Source: Anaerolineae bacterium (GTDB taxonomy: Bacteria; Chloroflexota; Anaerolineae; JAFGEY01). Taken from it: a stretch of 33,867 nucleotides of DNA. The stretch's first letter is position 1. Each line of letters starts with the position of its first letter. The position numbers and the translations under genes were made by a program. Positions 25,240 to 33,857 of the stretch are shown here, piece after piece. Under the pieces are notes generated by a model. It was not told the DNA's origin and searched no databases. It saw nothing but the letters and a program-made list of their open reading frames with translations. The stretch spans positions 1 to 33,867 of the forward strand of contig JAFGIE010000238.1 in assembly GCA_016929775.1 (NCBI GenBank), in the 5' to 3' direction.

Positions 25240-26567
25240 CGCCCGCCCTCCGCGCCGTCAGCAAGCGGGGCGATCGCGCGCGTGCGCAGGGGCCACAGGT
25301 AAAAGCGCCCCACTCGCCACGATGCCACGATCGGGCGCGCGATGCGCAGGGCGAGAAGGACATAGAGCAGCAGCGCCGGCAGCGCCTTCGAGGCGTGATA
25401 GGCGAGGTCCTGCCACAACGGGCGAATGGGCGTCCAGCGCATCGCATCCAGAACGGCGACCTGGCCCCGCGGGTCGATCAGGTAGAAGGGGGTGGGCAAG
25501 GCGAGGAGCAGATAGACAGCCCACGTCCAGGGCGACTCGTCCTGGATGATCAGTGCGACCAACACGGGCAAGAGCATCACATAGTGGTGCTCCCACACGT
25601 GATGGTACGCCAGGTAGTAGGCGCTCATCCACAGTCCGAGCTGCGCGACGACGTCCGGCTGGTGGTCGAACAGGGTGAGCGCTAGGGGAAGACCGAGGGC
25701 CACGAGGAGCACGGCGGTTTGCGCTCCCGCGTACGCCGCATCCGGGATCTGTGCCCCCAGCAGATCGCCGATCGACCACATCGTGTCAAAGACGAGCTGG
25801 CGGAAACCGAGGTTCCCGAGCTGGAACCAAGGCGGCTCGCTCACAAAGTTCCGGGCAAACGCCGCCAGCGAACCGGGGACGAGGGCAAAGTAAGGCCCTG
25901 TGGTGAGCAGCAAGAGGGCACACAGCACGCCGAGGGCACGCCACCGGCCCAGGCGCGCCATCGTCGGGCCAAAGAGCGCCGTGTTCTGCTTCCAGAGCAC
26001 GCTTGCGATCCAGGAGGGGCCAAGCCAGCGGCTGAGCGCGGGACGCATGGCAGCGAGCAGGGTCACATAGACCAGCGCTCCCTGTACCAGCGAGAACTGG
26101 CCTATGTAGAGCTCGAGGTAGTACGGGGTGAAGCAGAGCCACATGGCGGTCAGCCTAGCGCGGCGGTCCGGTTCGGGGACCACGCGCCAGGTCAGGGCGA
26201 TGCAGGCCAAGAGCACGAGCTCGACGAACGCTACCCAGAGCCGGTACGCCCACAGGGGGGATACCAGGTTCAGAGCCACGCCCAGCGTGTACGCCGAGAG
26301 GGGAAGATAGCGGAAGGGCGTGTAGGCGCCGCCGGGGATCACGACCTCGATCTGGGTGCCGTCGCTCTCGTACGCGCTGTCCCCGGCAAGGACGTTGTGT
26401 CCTGCCTGGTAGAGCGCATAGAAATCCCATCCCCGCCGCCCATGGGTGACCGTCGCATCGAAAAAGAGCGGGTTCAGCCAGCCCGTCCGCCACGAGACCA
26501 GCATCCCCAGGTGAACGACGATCGCGATGCCCAGCAGCGCTCGGGACGAGCGAGACATGCGCGTCAC
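25236..26567 (-). CDS. GT87-family (DUF2029) membrane glycosyltransferase
   Basis: Polytopic protein of 443 residues with about ten hydrophobic helices. After the first helix it shows the family loop GWDFYALYQAGHNVLAGDSAYE with its conserved Asp, then YTPFRYLPL, and an aromatic LYIGQFSLVQ segment, all typical of DUF2029 GT87 enzymes, which use polyprenyl-phosphate sugars (actinobacterial relatives are mannosyl- or arabinofuranosyl-transferases). The start is taken as GTG at 26567; the ATG three codons in, at 26558, is about equally good, since GAGAAGTGA precedes it. It follows the topoisomerase gene by 33 bp on the same strand and overlaps the downstream GT39-like gene by four bases. Confidence 0.8.
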   Translation of the reverse strand: MTRMSRSSRALLGIAIVVHLGMLVSWRTGWLNPLFFDATVTHGRRGWDFYALYQAGHNVLAGDSAYESDGTQIEVVIPGGAYTPFRYLPLSAYTLGVALNLVSPLWAYRLWVAFVELVLLACIALTWRVVPEPDRRARLTAMWLCFTPYYLELYIGQFSLVQGALVYVTLLAAMRPALSRWLGPSWIASVLWKQNTALFGPTMARLGRWRALGVLCALLLLTTGPYFALVPGSLAAFARNFVSEPPWFQLGNLGFRQLVFDTMWSIGDLLGAQIPDAAYAGAQTAVLLVALGLPLALTLFDHQPDVVAQLGLWMSAYYLAYHHVWEHHYVMLLPVLVALIIQDESPWTWAVYLLLALPTPFYLIDPRGQVAVLDAMRWTPIRPLWQDLAYHASKALPALLLYVLLALRIARPIVASWRVGRFYLWPLRTRAIAPLADGAEGGR

Positions 26568-26600
26568 TTCTCGCCGCCGCCGATCGCGCGTGACGCGGAC

Positions 26601-28385
26601 CTAGCTCTCCTCGCCCTCCCGCGCCCAGGCAAAGCGGCGGCGCAGCGCCTTTGGGTAGTACTTTTCCAGGACGTCATAGCCCACCTCTTGGCCCCACCGG
26701 CAGTACACGCGCGGGTCGATATAGGACTTGAGGCTGGTGCCCAGGTTCCAGGTACGTTTGTGCCCGGCGACCTCGTATTGGGCCTGGATCTTGCCGATCG
26801 CATGCTCGGCACGCTCGATCCGGTCTTGTGACTCGCGCACACGTCTCTTGGCAGTCGCAACGCGCTTCTCGTAGCGTGCTTTGACCTTCTGCAGCTCGGC
26901 CCTGGCTTTCTTGAGCTGGGCTGCGTCGTCCGGGTCGAGCCTGTCGATCTCGGCTTGAGCCAGCGAGCGACGCGACGCCGCCTCGACGAGCAGGACCTGG
27001 AGGGCCTCTTTGCGCTCGGCAAGCTGTGCCTGGTACCGCTCGCGGCGCGCCCGGGCCTTCTCGAGCCGCTCCCCGTAGCGCTGAGAGGTGGACTCCCAGT
27101 TGCCCGTGTATTTCTTGGTGTGGTTGCACAAGATCGCGGCTTCGAGGTTCGCCTCCACAGCGGCATGCCACTTGACGTGCTCCGGGTCCTTCGCCTTGAC
27201 GCCTGAGGCTGCCAGGCTTCTCTGCACGGCAACGGTGGCGTGGTGCGTCCTGAACACCTTTGCCGTCAGCCCGTCGTGGATGCGCGACAGGAAGCGGTTC
27301 ACGGTCCGGCTGTGGATGTCCGGAAAGATCTGCGGCAGATCGCGCGTGGGATGGTACTCGTCCCCGTTGCCGGACGAGCTGGACGGACGTGCGTTCGCGA
27401 TCAATTCCTCGAGCGTACGGTAGATCAGCGGCGGCAGCTTGAGCTCTTTGTGCCAAGCCACCGAGTCCTTCCCGAGAAAGTCGAACTCGGCGACGCCATC
27501 CGGGCGGAGCGTGACGTGCTCGGGGCGCAATGTCGTCGCGCCCACCGTGTCCGCTTCGTCGGCGTTCTTTTCATCTCCCACGCGCAGGCAGAGCGCGTCG
27601 ATCAAGTAGCACGCTGTGGCGATCATGCGGCGCCGTTCGTCGCCGTCGTCGATCCCATCCAGGATGTGCTGGCGCACCAGGTCGATCTGGTCGTGCAGCT
27701 CGAGCGCCTGGTCGAATTTCTGTGCTTCGCGGTTCTGCTTGATCGGCGCCGTGTCGCCCAGCCAGATGTACTTGAGCTTGCCCGAGAGCTTGTCTTCCCA
27801 GCGCGCGACCCACAGCGCGTCGGGCTGCCACGTGATCTCGCCCCACTCGCCCTCGGGATGGGGCGCATCCGGGCTCAAGTTCAGCGTCACATCCTGCTCG
27901 CGCGCGCCTTCCTTCCACCGCCCGCGCAACGGGTGCTCGCCGCGCCCCATAAAGATCCCGCTCGGCTCGGTCATATAGTTTGCCAGCTCTACGCGCCTGC
28001 CGTTGGCGGTCGCATAGCCGTACTTTTCCTTGAGCTGTTCCCGGATCTCGCGTCGCATCGCCGCCTGCGCCTTGCGCTCTTCACGGCTGAGGCGCGATCG
28101 GGCCTTGCGCTCGCGCTCCACCACCTCGATCGCCAGGTCAAAGCTCACTTCTTCGAGCGACAACACACTGTCGAGGCCTAGGGCCTCGCTAAAGTCGCCC
28201 ATAAAGTTGCCGACGAACACCGGATCATCGACGTACGACGTGCCCTGCTTTTTGGCCCACGCCAATGCCATCTCTTCCTGCCTGGGCGTGAGCTGTACGG
28301 GCTCTCCGCGTACATAGATCACCAACCCACGATAGAGCGGTGGGTTGGGGATGACAACACCATTATGGATAAGCTGCTCTAGCAA
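26601..28385 (-). CDS. Eukaryotic-type DNA topoisomerase IB
   Basis: About 594 residues, far larger than the usual 300-350-residue bacterial/poxvirus type IB enzyme. It follows the eukaryotic/thaumarchaeal layout: N-terminal core (NGVVIPNPPLY, RGEPVQLTPRQEE, EPSGIFMGRGEHP), catalytic core (TADTVGA-like EADTVGATTLR, EFDFLGKDS, GLTAKVFRTHHAT, AILCNHTKKY), a charged coiled-coil linker of about 105 residues, and a C-terminal LGTSLKSYIDPR. The catalytic pentad is complete: Arg268, Lys306, Arg379, His422 and Tyr555. It should relax both positive and negative supercoils through a 3'-phosphotyrosine. The start is uncertain: no ATG or GTG exists near the conserved N-terminus; TTG at 28385 fits the family, while TTG at 28529 adds 48 Arg-rich residues. 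It shares strand and spacing with the glycosyltransferases downstream, with no obvious functional link. Confidence 0.88.
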   Translation of the reverse strand: MLEQLIHNGVVIPNPPLYRGLVIYVRGEPVQLTPRQEEMALAWAKKQGTSYVDDPVFVGNFMGDFSEALGLDSVLSLEEVSFDLAIEVVERERKARSRLSREERKAQAAMRREIREQLKEKYGYATANGRRVELANYMTEPSGIFMGRGEHPLRGRWKEGAREQDVTLNLSPDAPHPEGEWGEITWQPDALWVARWEDKLSGKLKYIWLGDTAPIKQNREAQKFDQALELHDQIDLVRQHILDGIDDGDERRRMIATACYLIDALCLRVGDEKNADEADTVGATTLRPEHVTLRPDGVAEFDFLGKDSVAWHKELKLPPLIYRTLEELIANARPSSSSGNGDEYHPTRDLPQIFPDIHSRTVNRFLSRIHDGLTAKVFRTHHATVAVQRSLAASGVKAKDPEHVKWHAAVEANLEAAILCNHTKKYTGNWESTSQRYGERLEKARARRERYQAQLAERKEALQVLLVEAASRRSLAQAEIDRLDPDDAAQLKKARAELQKVKARYEKRVATAKRRVRESQDRIERAEHAIGKIQAQYEVAGHKRTWNLGTSLKSYIDPRVYCRWGQEVGYDVLEKYYPKALRRRFAWAREGEES

Positions 28386-28654
28386 AGCTGGTCCACGCTC
28401 CTGTTTCGCGCGTGTCTTACCGACGACCGTCGGGACAGCGCCACATCGTGCTCGCCTCCGCTTCCTGCCCCTGGGGCCGACGCCAGTTCGGGCGGCTATC
28501 GCCCATCGCGCACGCCCCCAGCGGAACAAAGGTCCATGCTATCATAAAAGACACGACGTGGCAAGCCGATCCGACGCGGCAATCTCGGAGGCTGCGCAGA
28601 GCGAGGTGAGGTGCGTGGTGGGCGCACATGCGCACTGACCCCTTCGCACACCGC
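28386..28654 (-). promoter_or_regulatory. Topoisomerase leader with a possible -10 box
   Basis: This 269-base stretch separates the propeller-ATPase gene from topoisomerase. On the minus strand it contains TATGAT at 28546-28541, a five-of-six -10 match, but no good -35 at the right distance. If used, the transcript would begin near 28534, only a few bases before the TTG at 28529 and about 150 nt before the TTG at 28385. Nothing else recognisable lies here. Confidence 0.3.
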
Positions 28655-30829
28655 TCAGGGCCCGAGGTCCCGCAGGCTGGGCGCCAGATCGTCGGTATCG
28701 CTGTCCACGAGGACCCGCTGCTCGCTCCCATCGCGCCGGACGATGTACAGGTCGTGGTTCCCCTCCGCCGCGGTGTACGAGACATAGATCACCGACTGCG
28801 AATCGGCGGTCCACACCGGCTGGAAGTCATTGGCATAGGCCGAGTTGGTGAGGTTGAGCGCCTCCGAGCCGTCTGCGCGCATGACATACAGGTCAGACTG
28901 TGTCTCGATCTGGGTGACAAAGGCAATCCACGCACCGTCGGGTGACCAAGCAGGGTCATACTCGTCACGCTCGCTGCGCGTCAATTGTGTCAGCGTGCCC
29001 CCCCCGATCTCGAGCACATACAGGTCGGCGTCGCCCAGGCGGCGAGAAACAAACAGGATCCGGTTGCCATCCGGAGACCAGGTCGGCGAGATATCACTCT
29101 CAGGATCCGCCGTCAGCCGCTCGAGATGGTTGCCATCGGCGGCGACGACGCAGATCTCCCAGTTGTCGTCCCGGTAGCACGAGAACGCGATCCGCTCGCC
29201 ATCGGGCGACCAGGCGGGCTGCCAGTCCGGCTCTTCATTTCGGGTCAGGTTCACTGGCTGATAGCTTGCGCCCTCTGCGCGCGCGCGCTCGAGGTCCATC
29301 ACATAGATCTCTCGATCGCCATCTCGGTCCGACGCAAAGGCGATCGACCGTCCATCAGGCGACCATTTCGGGGTACGGTCGTTTGCCGTCGTCTCGGTCA
29401 GCCGGATCCGCTTGCCCGCGCGCGTATCGAGCGCATCGATCTGCCACGGCGCTTGTGCGTCGGCGCGCGACATCACGAGCAGATCGAAGCCGGGGAGCAG
29501 CACCGCAGGCTCCGCAGCCGAACGGGTGATGGAGGAAAGCAGCGTGGGCGTGGGCGTTTGCGCCGCCGGTCTCACGGCAACCGTCTGGGTGGGCGCCCCT
29601 GTGGATCGCGCACACCCGCGCCACAGCGCTGGCTGTACGGCGAGCAGGAGCATGACGAGCGCTGCGGCGCCTATGCTCAGCCACAGCGTGCGCCGCTTGG
29701 CAAGCCGCTGCCCGATCCCGTTCAGCGCGCTCGCCAGGAAGGATCGCCCAAATCGCCACCCATGCTTGCGCACGAGATCGCCCGGCGGGTGCAGGCGGTC
29801 GACCCACAGCCGATAGAGCTCGAGCCGGAAACGATAGGTGTTGGTGCCCATCCTCTCCAGCATGTTGCGGGCAACAAGCGCATCGAGCGTGTCCACGATC
29901 TCTTTCAGCGATGGCGCCAGCCCGTGGCGCACAAACCGTTTCTGGATGTCATACTGGGTCGCCACGCCCCCGTGCCCGCGCAGCGACGCGAACACGGACA
30001 GCATAACCTGCTCCCTCGGTAGGAGACGCTGCCATGCCACGATGAACTCTGCAACCGGCGTGTCCAGGATCGACGCCAGCGCCGCTTCGACGTGCGGCGG
30101 CGTGATCGGCACACGGTACGCATCACTTGCCAGGAGGACGCGACAGAAGAGGTGGATGTAGAATGGCTGATCCGACGTGATCTCCAAGACGCGCCGCACC
30201 GCCCACGGATCGATCGACGCCTTGGGCGCGACCAGCGCTTTCACCAGCTCGGCGGCGGCTTCCCGCTCCAGCGGACCCAGGGTCAGGGATGGGACGACGA
30301 ACGGCAGTCCCTTGACGCCCTCCGCCATGTCCTGGGGGCTCTTGGCGGCAACGACCTTTGGTATGGGGGTCTGCAGCAGGAGCTGGCGCAGGTCGGCATG
30401 CGCGCGATCGCCGTTGTCGAGCAGCAAGACGAGCTGCCGGTCGATCAGGCCGATCTGCAGGGCGTCCACGTAGGCATACCACGCGCGACGCGGGTTGGCG
30501 GCAAATGCATCCTCATCGACGACAGGCGCGGGCAGTCCCTTCGCCTTGACTGCGCTCGCCAGTGCTGCGGCGATCTGCGGCAGGTCGGGATCCCCTGCCT
30601 GACCGACATCCACATACGCCGCCCGGTACCGGTCGGGCAGCCGCTGCCCGAGCGCGCGCAAAAAGGCGGTCTTGCCGATCCGGCGTATGCCATATACCGC
30701 CAGGACCTGCTGACCGTGCGCGAGCTGCTCGGTCACCCAGTCGATCTCCTCCTCTCGACCGTAGAACAGAGCGGGCTCTTGCTCAGATGGATCGGTTGGA
30801 TGCCGTAGCTCGGTCATCACCTGCCACAT
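28655..30829 (-). CDS. STAND/AAA-like ATPase fused through one TM helix to a TolB-type beta-propeller
   Basis: A 724-residue membrane protein. Residues 20-240 form an archaeal-ATPase/STAND-like domain with FYGRE just ahead, Walker A GIRRIGKT (47-54) and a Walker B-like LVLLLDNGD. A winged-helix part (about 265-350; ATQYDIQKRFVRHGL, VARNMLERMGTNTYRF) follows. One hydrophobic helix spans about 381-402, then a Thr/Pro linker. Residues 470-724 hold at least five PD40/TolB propeller blades, each with WSPDG, IAF.S and LYVM elements; the last reads WTADSQ. The predicted topology puts ATPase inside and propeller outside, which would suit a receptor coupling external binding to an internal NTPase switch. 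Start ATG at 30829 has no clear ribosome site; another ATG four codons in is possible. Confidence 0.85.
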   Translation of the reverse strand: MWQVMTELRHPTDPSEQEPALFYGREEEIDWVTEQLAHGQQVLAVYGIRRIGKTAFLRALGQRLPDRYRAAYVDVGQAGDPDLPQIAAALASAVKAKGLPAPVVDEDAFAANPRRAWYAYVDALQIGLIDRQLVLLLDNGDRAHADLRQLLLQTPIPKVVAAKSPQDMAEGVKGLPFVVPSLTLGPLEREAAAELVKALVAPKASIDPWAVRRVLEITSDQPFYIHLFCRVLLASDAYRVPITPPHVEAALASILDTPVAEFIVAWQRLLPREQVMLSVFASLRGHGGVATQYDIQKRFVRHGLAPSLKEIVDTLDALVARNMLERMGTNTYRFRLELYRLWVDRLHPPGDLVRKHGWRFGRSFLASALNGIGQRLAKRRTLWLSIGAAALVMLLLAVQPALWRGCARSTGAPTQTVAVRPAAQTPTPTLLSSITRSAAEPAVLLPGFDLLVMSRADAQAPWQIDALDTRAGKRIRLTETTANDRTPKWSPDGRSIAFASDRDGDREIYVMDLERARAEGASYQPVNLTRNEEPDWQPAWSPDGERIAFSCYRDDNWEICVVAADGNHLERLTADPESDISPTWSPDGNRILFVSRRLGDADLYVLEIGGGTLTQLTRSERDEYDPAWSPDGAWIAFVTQIETQSDLYVMRADGSEALNLTNSAYANDFQPVWTADSQSVIYVSYTAAEGNHDLYIVRRDGSEQRVLVDSDTDDLAPSLRDLGP

Positions 30830-30850
30830 TCATGCGATGAACGTGCTGAC

Positions 30851-30883
30851 GCGTGGTGGATGCCACGCCCTACGCGACGTAGG
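30851..30883. repeat. Two adjacent perfect hairpins
   Basis: GCGTGG-TGGATG-CCACGC (30851-30868) abuts CCTACG-CGA-CGTAGG (30869-30883). They lie in the 104-bp gap between the methyltransferase stop and the propeller-ATPase start, both genes on the minus strand. There is no T-run on either strand, so a classic terminator is unlikely; RNA structure in the leader or a DNA-binding site is possible. Confidence 0.5.
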
Positions 30884-30933
30884 CGACGCCGCGAAGGTCA
30901 GCTGCCCCATATCCAGGAGTGCATGCTTTCAGT

Positions 30934-31638
30934 CTACCCCAACGCGCGGCAACCGTCAAGACGCTCGACCGGCGGGCAACGGGAGAGCACAAACAGGAGC
31001 ACGTGGCTCCTTCCCTCGCATCGCCACTCCACGCGACGTTCAAGGCCCAGTGCCCCCAGTTGGACGTCGAGCTCAGCCTCGATCTCTGAGAGCGGCGCGC
31101 GCTGTCCAGTGACCCGGTAGAGCCACTCCAGGATCCACTCCCAGAGCGTGTCGGGGACGAACTGGGCCATACCCACGACCACAGCCCTGCCCTCGGGCGC
31201 CAACACGCGCGCGATCTCGGACAGCGTCGCCGGGGCAAAGGCAAATTCGGCGGGAAAGGTGGACAACACCGTATCCAGCGATGCACCCGTAAAGGGCAGC
31301 TGCTGCGCCCGCCCGCGAACCAGCGGCACCTGGAAGCCGGCTCGCCGCAGCTTGCGCTGCGCGATGCGCGCCATATTGGGCGATAGGTCGAGCCCGACCA
31401 GCCCGCGTTGCCCGCTCGCCGCGAGGTCCAGCAAGAGGTCGCCGGTGCCGAACGCCAGCTCCAGCACCCGTTCTCCGCATACGTGGGCCAACGCGACACG
31501 CTGCCAGGCGCGCCACCGCCCGGCGGACACGAGCCAGCTCACGCCATCGTATGCCCAAGCCAGCGGGTTGTAGAGCACCCAGAACGCAGCACGGATCAGG
31601 CGCAGCCAGGGCGTCAGCCTAGCGCCCGGAGAGGACAT
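30934..31638 (-). CDS. Class I SAM-dependent methyltransferase
   Basis: Cytosolic or membrane-associated methyltransferase of 234 residues. Motif I is VLELAFGTGD (58-67), followed by LVGLDLSPNM (motif II), GRAQQLPF.GASLDTVLSTF (motif III/IV region) and LAPEGRAVVVG, the usual Methyltransf_11/UbiE-like pattern. The aromatic N-terminal segment (RLIRAAFWVLYNPLAWAYDGVSW) is amphipathic and suggests a lipid or quinone-like substrate, but that is inference. Its start overlaps the end of the phosphodiesterase gene by 20 bp, so the two are co-transcribed and coupled. Glycerophosphodiester metabolism next to it would fit a lipid-related role. Confidence 0.82.
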   Translation of the reverse strand: MSSPGARLTPWLRLIRAAFWVLYNPLAWAYDGVSWLVSAGRWRAWQRVALAHVCGERVLELAFGTGDLLLDLAASGQRGLVGLDLSPNMARIAQRKLRRAGFQVPLVRGRAQQLPFTGASLDTVLSTFPAEFAFAPATLSEIARVLAPEGRAVVVGMAQFVPDTLWEWILEWLYRVTGQRAPLSEIEAELDVQLGALGLERRVEWRCEGRSHVLLFVLSRCPPVERLDGCRALG

Positions 31639-32380
31639 CGCGCAGTACGTCTGGATAGTTGGTGATGATCCCGTCCACGCCCAGATCCCGCATCTGCGCC
31701 ATGCTGCGCGCGTCGTTCACCGTCCACACGTGGACCCGCTTTCCCCAGCGCTGCGCACGCGCCACGTACTGCGCACCCACGTCGTTGTGGCGGGGATGGA
31801 GGGCAGCCATGTCGAACCGCAGCGCCCTCAGCGCGGCGAGCAACAGGGTCGGGACCGGCGTGCTGTGCAGCCAGCCCAGCGGAATGTGGGGATTGAGGGA
31901 CCGTACGCGGCGCAGGCTGCGCAGCGAGAAAGAAGAGACGATCACGCGCTCGAGCATGCCACAGTCCTCGATCAGGCGCACGACCTCGGCTTCCAGCGCT
32001 GGGGGGTGGTAGCCTGGGCTCGCCTTGATCTCGACGTTGACCAGCAGGCGGCGCCCGACGTGCTCAAAGACCTCGCTCAGCAGCGGAATACGCTCGCCGG
32101 CAAACTGCGGTCCGAACCAGCTCCCGGCATCCAGCCCCTGCAGCGCGCGCAGCGGCATCTCGCTCACCCTTCCGCGCCCGTCGGTGGTCGCATCGACCGT
32201 CCCATCGTGGATCACAACCACCTCTCCGTCACTGGAGAGGTGGACGTCAAGCTCGATGCCGTCGGCTCCCATGTCGGCAGCTAGGACAAAGGCGCTCAGC
32301 GTGTTGGCAGGCGCGTGCCCACTCGCACCGCGGTGCGCGATGTTGAGCGGGCGTTCACCATACCAGTGATCGATGTTCAT
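31619..32380 (-). CDS. Glycerophosphodiester phosphodiesterase
   Basis: GDPD-family enzyme of 253 residues that splits glycerophosphodiesters into glycerol-3-phosphate and an alcohol. The TIM-barrel active site is complete: His16-Arg17 in AHRGASG, Glu43 and Asp45 in GIELDVHLS, and His58 in VIHD. Later strands show LLVNVEIKASPG, VIVSSFS and VHVWTVND, then GVDGIITNYPD. There is no signal peptide, so it should be cytosolic. ATG at 32380 is chosen because GGGAGGGG precedes it closely. A GTG at 32398 overlaps the upstream stop as GTGA and would add six residues; both are possible. Confidence 0.92.
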   Translation of the reverse strand: MNIDHWYGERPLNIAHRGASGHAPANTLSAFVLAADMGADGIELDVHLSSDGEVVVIHDGTVDATTDGRGRVSEMPLRALQGLDAGSWFGPQFAGERIPLLSEVFEHVGRRLLVNVEIKASPGYHPPALEAEVVRLIEDCGMLERVIVSSFSLRSLRRVRSLNPHIPLGWLHSTPVPTLLLAALRALRFDMAALHPRHNDVGAQYVARAQRWGKRVHVWTVNDARSMAQMRDLGVDGIITNYPDVLRDVLSGR

Positions 32381-32394
32381 TCCCCTCCCTGCGG

Positions 32395-33696
32395 TCACAG
32401 CTCGACAAAGTAGCTCTCACAGGCCCGGCTGAGCAGCTCCATGTGCATGGTCGGCGACACCTCCAGGTACCGTGCAATGTCGATCAGCTCGTCGAGGATG
32501 TCCCGCGGGTGGCATGCCCTCGGCTCGATGTGCCGCTTTTGATAGTACTCTTTGAGAATGTAGACCAGTCCCTGCTCGCTGTAGGGCACGCGCTTGAGCT
32601 TGCAGTAGCGCTGGAACAGCTCGCGGTACTCCTCGAAGGTGGGGTTCCCGACGTGGATCTTGTGCCGGATGCGCCGCAGAAATGCCTCGTCCACCAAGTC
32701 CCTCGGCTCGAGGTTGGTCGAGAAGGCGATCAACACGTCGAACGGGACCTCGATCTTGGAGCCGGTCTGGAGCGTCAAATAGTCGACCTTGTTCTCGAGG
32801 GGCACGATCCAGCGGTTGAGCAGGTCGCGCGGGCGGACCAGCTGCCGCCCAAAGTCGTCGATCAACAGCATGCCGCCATTGGCCTTGACTTGGTGCGGCG
32901 CCTCGTACGTCTTGGAGACCGGGTTGTAGACCAAGTCGAGGGTCTCCAGCGTAAGCTCGCCGCCCGCCATGACCATCGGTCGACGGATGGGAAGCCAGCG
33001 CCGGTCGAGCGAACGCGCCGCCGCCTTGCGCGGCGTCTCGAGCGCCACGTGGTTCACCTGATCGTACACCCGGATGATCTGCCCTTCGATCAGGATCGCA
33101 TACGGGATATAGATCGCGCCCTGCATGACCACGCTGCCGATCGCCTGCGCGATCGAGGTCTTGCCGTTGCCGGGCGGGCCGAACAAGAAAAGCGAGCGCG
33201 CCGAGTTGGCGGCAGGCCCGATCTGGCCCACCGTCTTGTCGGCGAGCACGAGGTGCGCGAGCGCCCGCCGTATCTCGGGCTCATGGACCGTCACCTGCTG
33301 CAGGGCTTGCAGCTCGACGGAGCGCTTGTACTGGTCGAGGGTCACAGGCGCCGGACCGACGTACATGTTGCGTTCGAGGAGCTCGCGCGCCTTGGCGCTT
33401 CCCTTGTCCGAGATCGTGTACTGGTAGCTGGACTCGCCGAACCCTCCGCTGCCGGTGACCTCGCAGAACTGCTCCGACTTGAGAAAGTCCATCACGTATT
33501 CGAGCACGCCCGTGAACGGCAGGTGCACCGCATCGGAGATCTCGAACCCCGAGACCCCCTGTCCCTGGTAGTACAGCAGCTTGACCACCAGGTCCGATAG
33601 GAAACCAAGCGGCAGCCCGGTCTCCTCGACCGACCGCACGGCGGGCAACTCGAAATCGGGCGCCGGTGTGGTGTGTTCCGCCTCTCGAACCGCCAT
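32395..33696 (-). CDS. MoxR-like AAA ATPase with N-terminal winged-helix region
   Basis: Soluble 433-residue AAA-type ATPase. Residues about 20-115 look like a winged-helix or similar adaptor (GFLSDLVVKLLYYQGQGVSGFEISDAV, then YQYTISDKGSAKARELLERNMYVGPAPV). The ATPase core has Walker A GPPGNGKT (173-180), Walker B MLLIDDF, sensor-1 Asn in IAFSTNLEP and an arginine-rich FLRRIRHKI. The C-terminal lid includes CHPRDILDELIDIARY. The family may act as a chaperone or remodelling ATPase, but no VWA or other MoxR partner is in the window. ATG at 33696 has GGAGGT four bases upstream; the frame is open for 48 more codons without homology. It is the first gene behind the promoter at 33829-33857. Confidence 0.82.
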   Translation of the reverse strand: MAVREAEHTTPAPDFELPAVRSVEETGLPLGFLSDLVVKLLYYQGQGVSGFEISDAVHLPFTGVLEYVMDFLKSEQFCEVTGSGGFGESSYQYTISDKGSAKARELLERNMYVGPAPVTLDQYKRSVELQALQQVTVHEPEIRRALAHLVLADKTVGQIGPAANSARSLFLFGPPGNGKTSIAQAIGSVVMQGAIYIPYAILIEGQIIRVYDQVNHVALETPRKAAARSLDRRWLPIRRPMVMAGGELTLETLDLVYNPVSKTYEAPHQVKANGGMLLIDDFGRQLVRPRDLLNRWIVPLENKVDYLTLQTGSKIEVPFDVLIAFSTNLEPRDLVDEAFLRRIRHKIHVGNPTFEEYRELFQRYCKLKRVPYSEQGLVYILKEYYQKRHIEPRACHPRDILDELIDIARYLEVSPTMHMELLSRACESYFVEL

Positions 33697-33828
33697 ACGA
33701 CCTCCGTACTGTGCATCGGATACTGGCAGTGCGCCGCAGTGACAACACGATCGGCCTGGCGCACTGCGAGCGCAACCGCCGGGCCTAGCGCGCGGCGCGT
33801 CCGCGTTTCCCCACGTCGTACATGTCTC

Positions 33829-33857
33829 ATTATACCACAAGATGCGCCAAGCGCTAA
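33829..33857 (-). promoter_or_regulatory. Extended -10 promoter of the minus-strand gene group
   Basis: On the minus strand TGGTATAAT gives a perfect -10 (33834-33829) with the extended TG motif just upstream. The -35 position (33857-33852, TTAGCG, 17-bp spacer) is weak, as is usual for extended -10 promoters. The leader to the ATPase ATG is about 125 nt. The remaining bases to the window edge show nothing else. Confidence 0.6.

Noticed and set aside
22514..25302. Other long open frames on both strands over the GT39-like gene
   Set aside because: They are rich in Arg, Ala and Gly without motifs, while the chosen frame shows membrane helices and GT-C features and is coupled to the GT87 gene.
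28386..28529. 48-residue Arg-rich N-terminus of the topoisomerase
   Set aside because: It has no family resemblance, and its TTG would lie only a few bases after the possible transcript start; kept as an alternative only.
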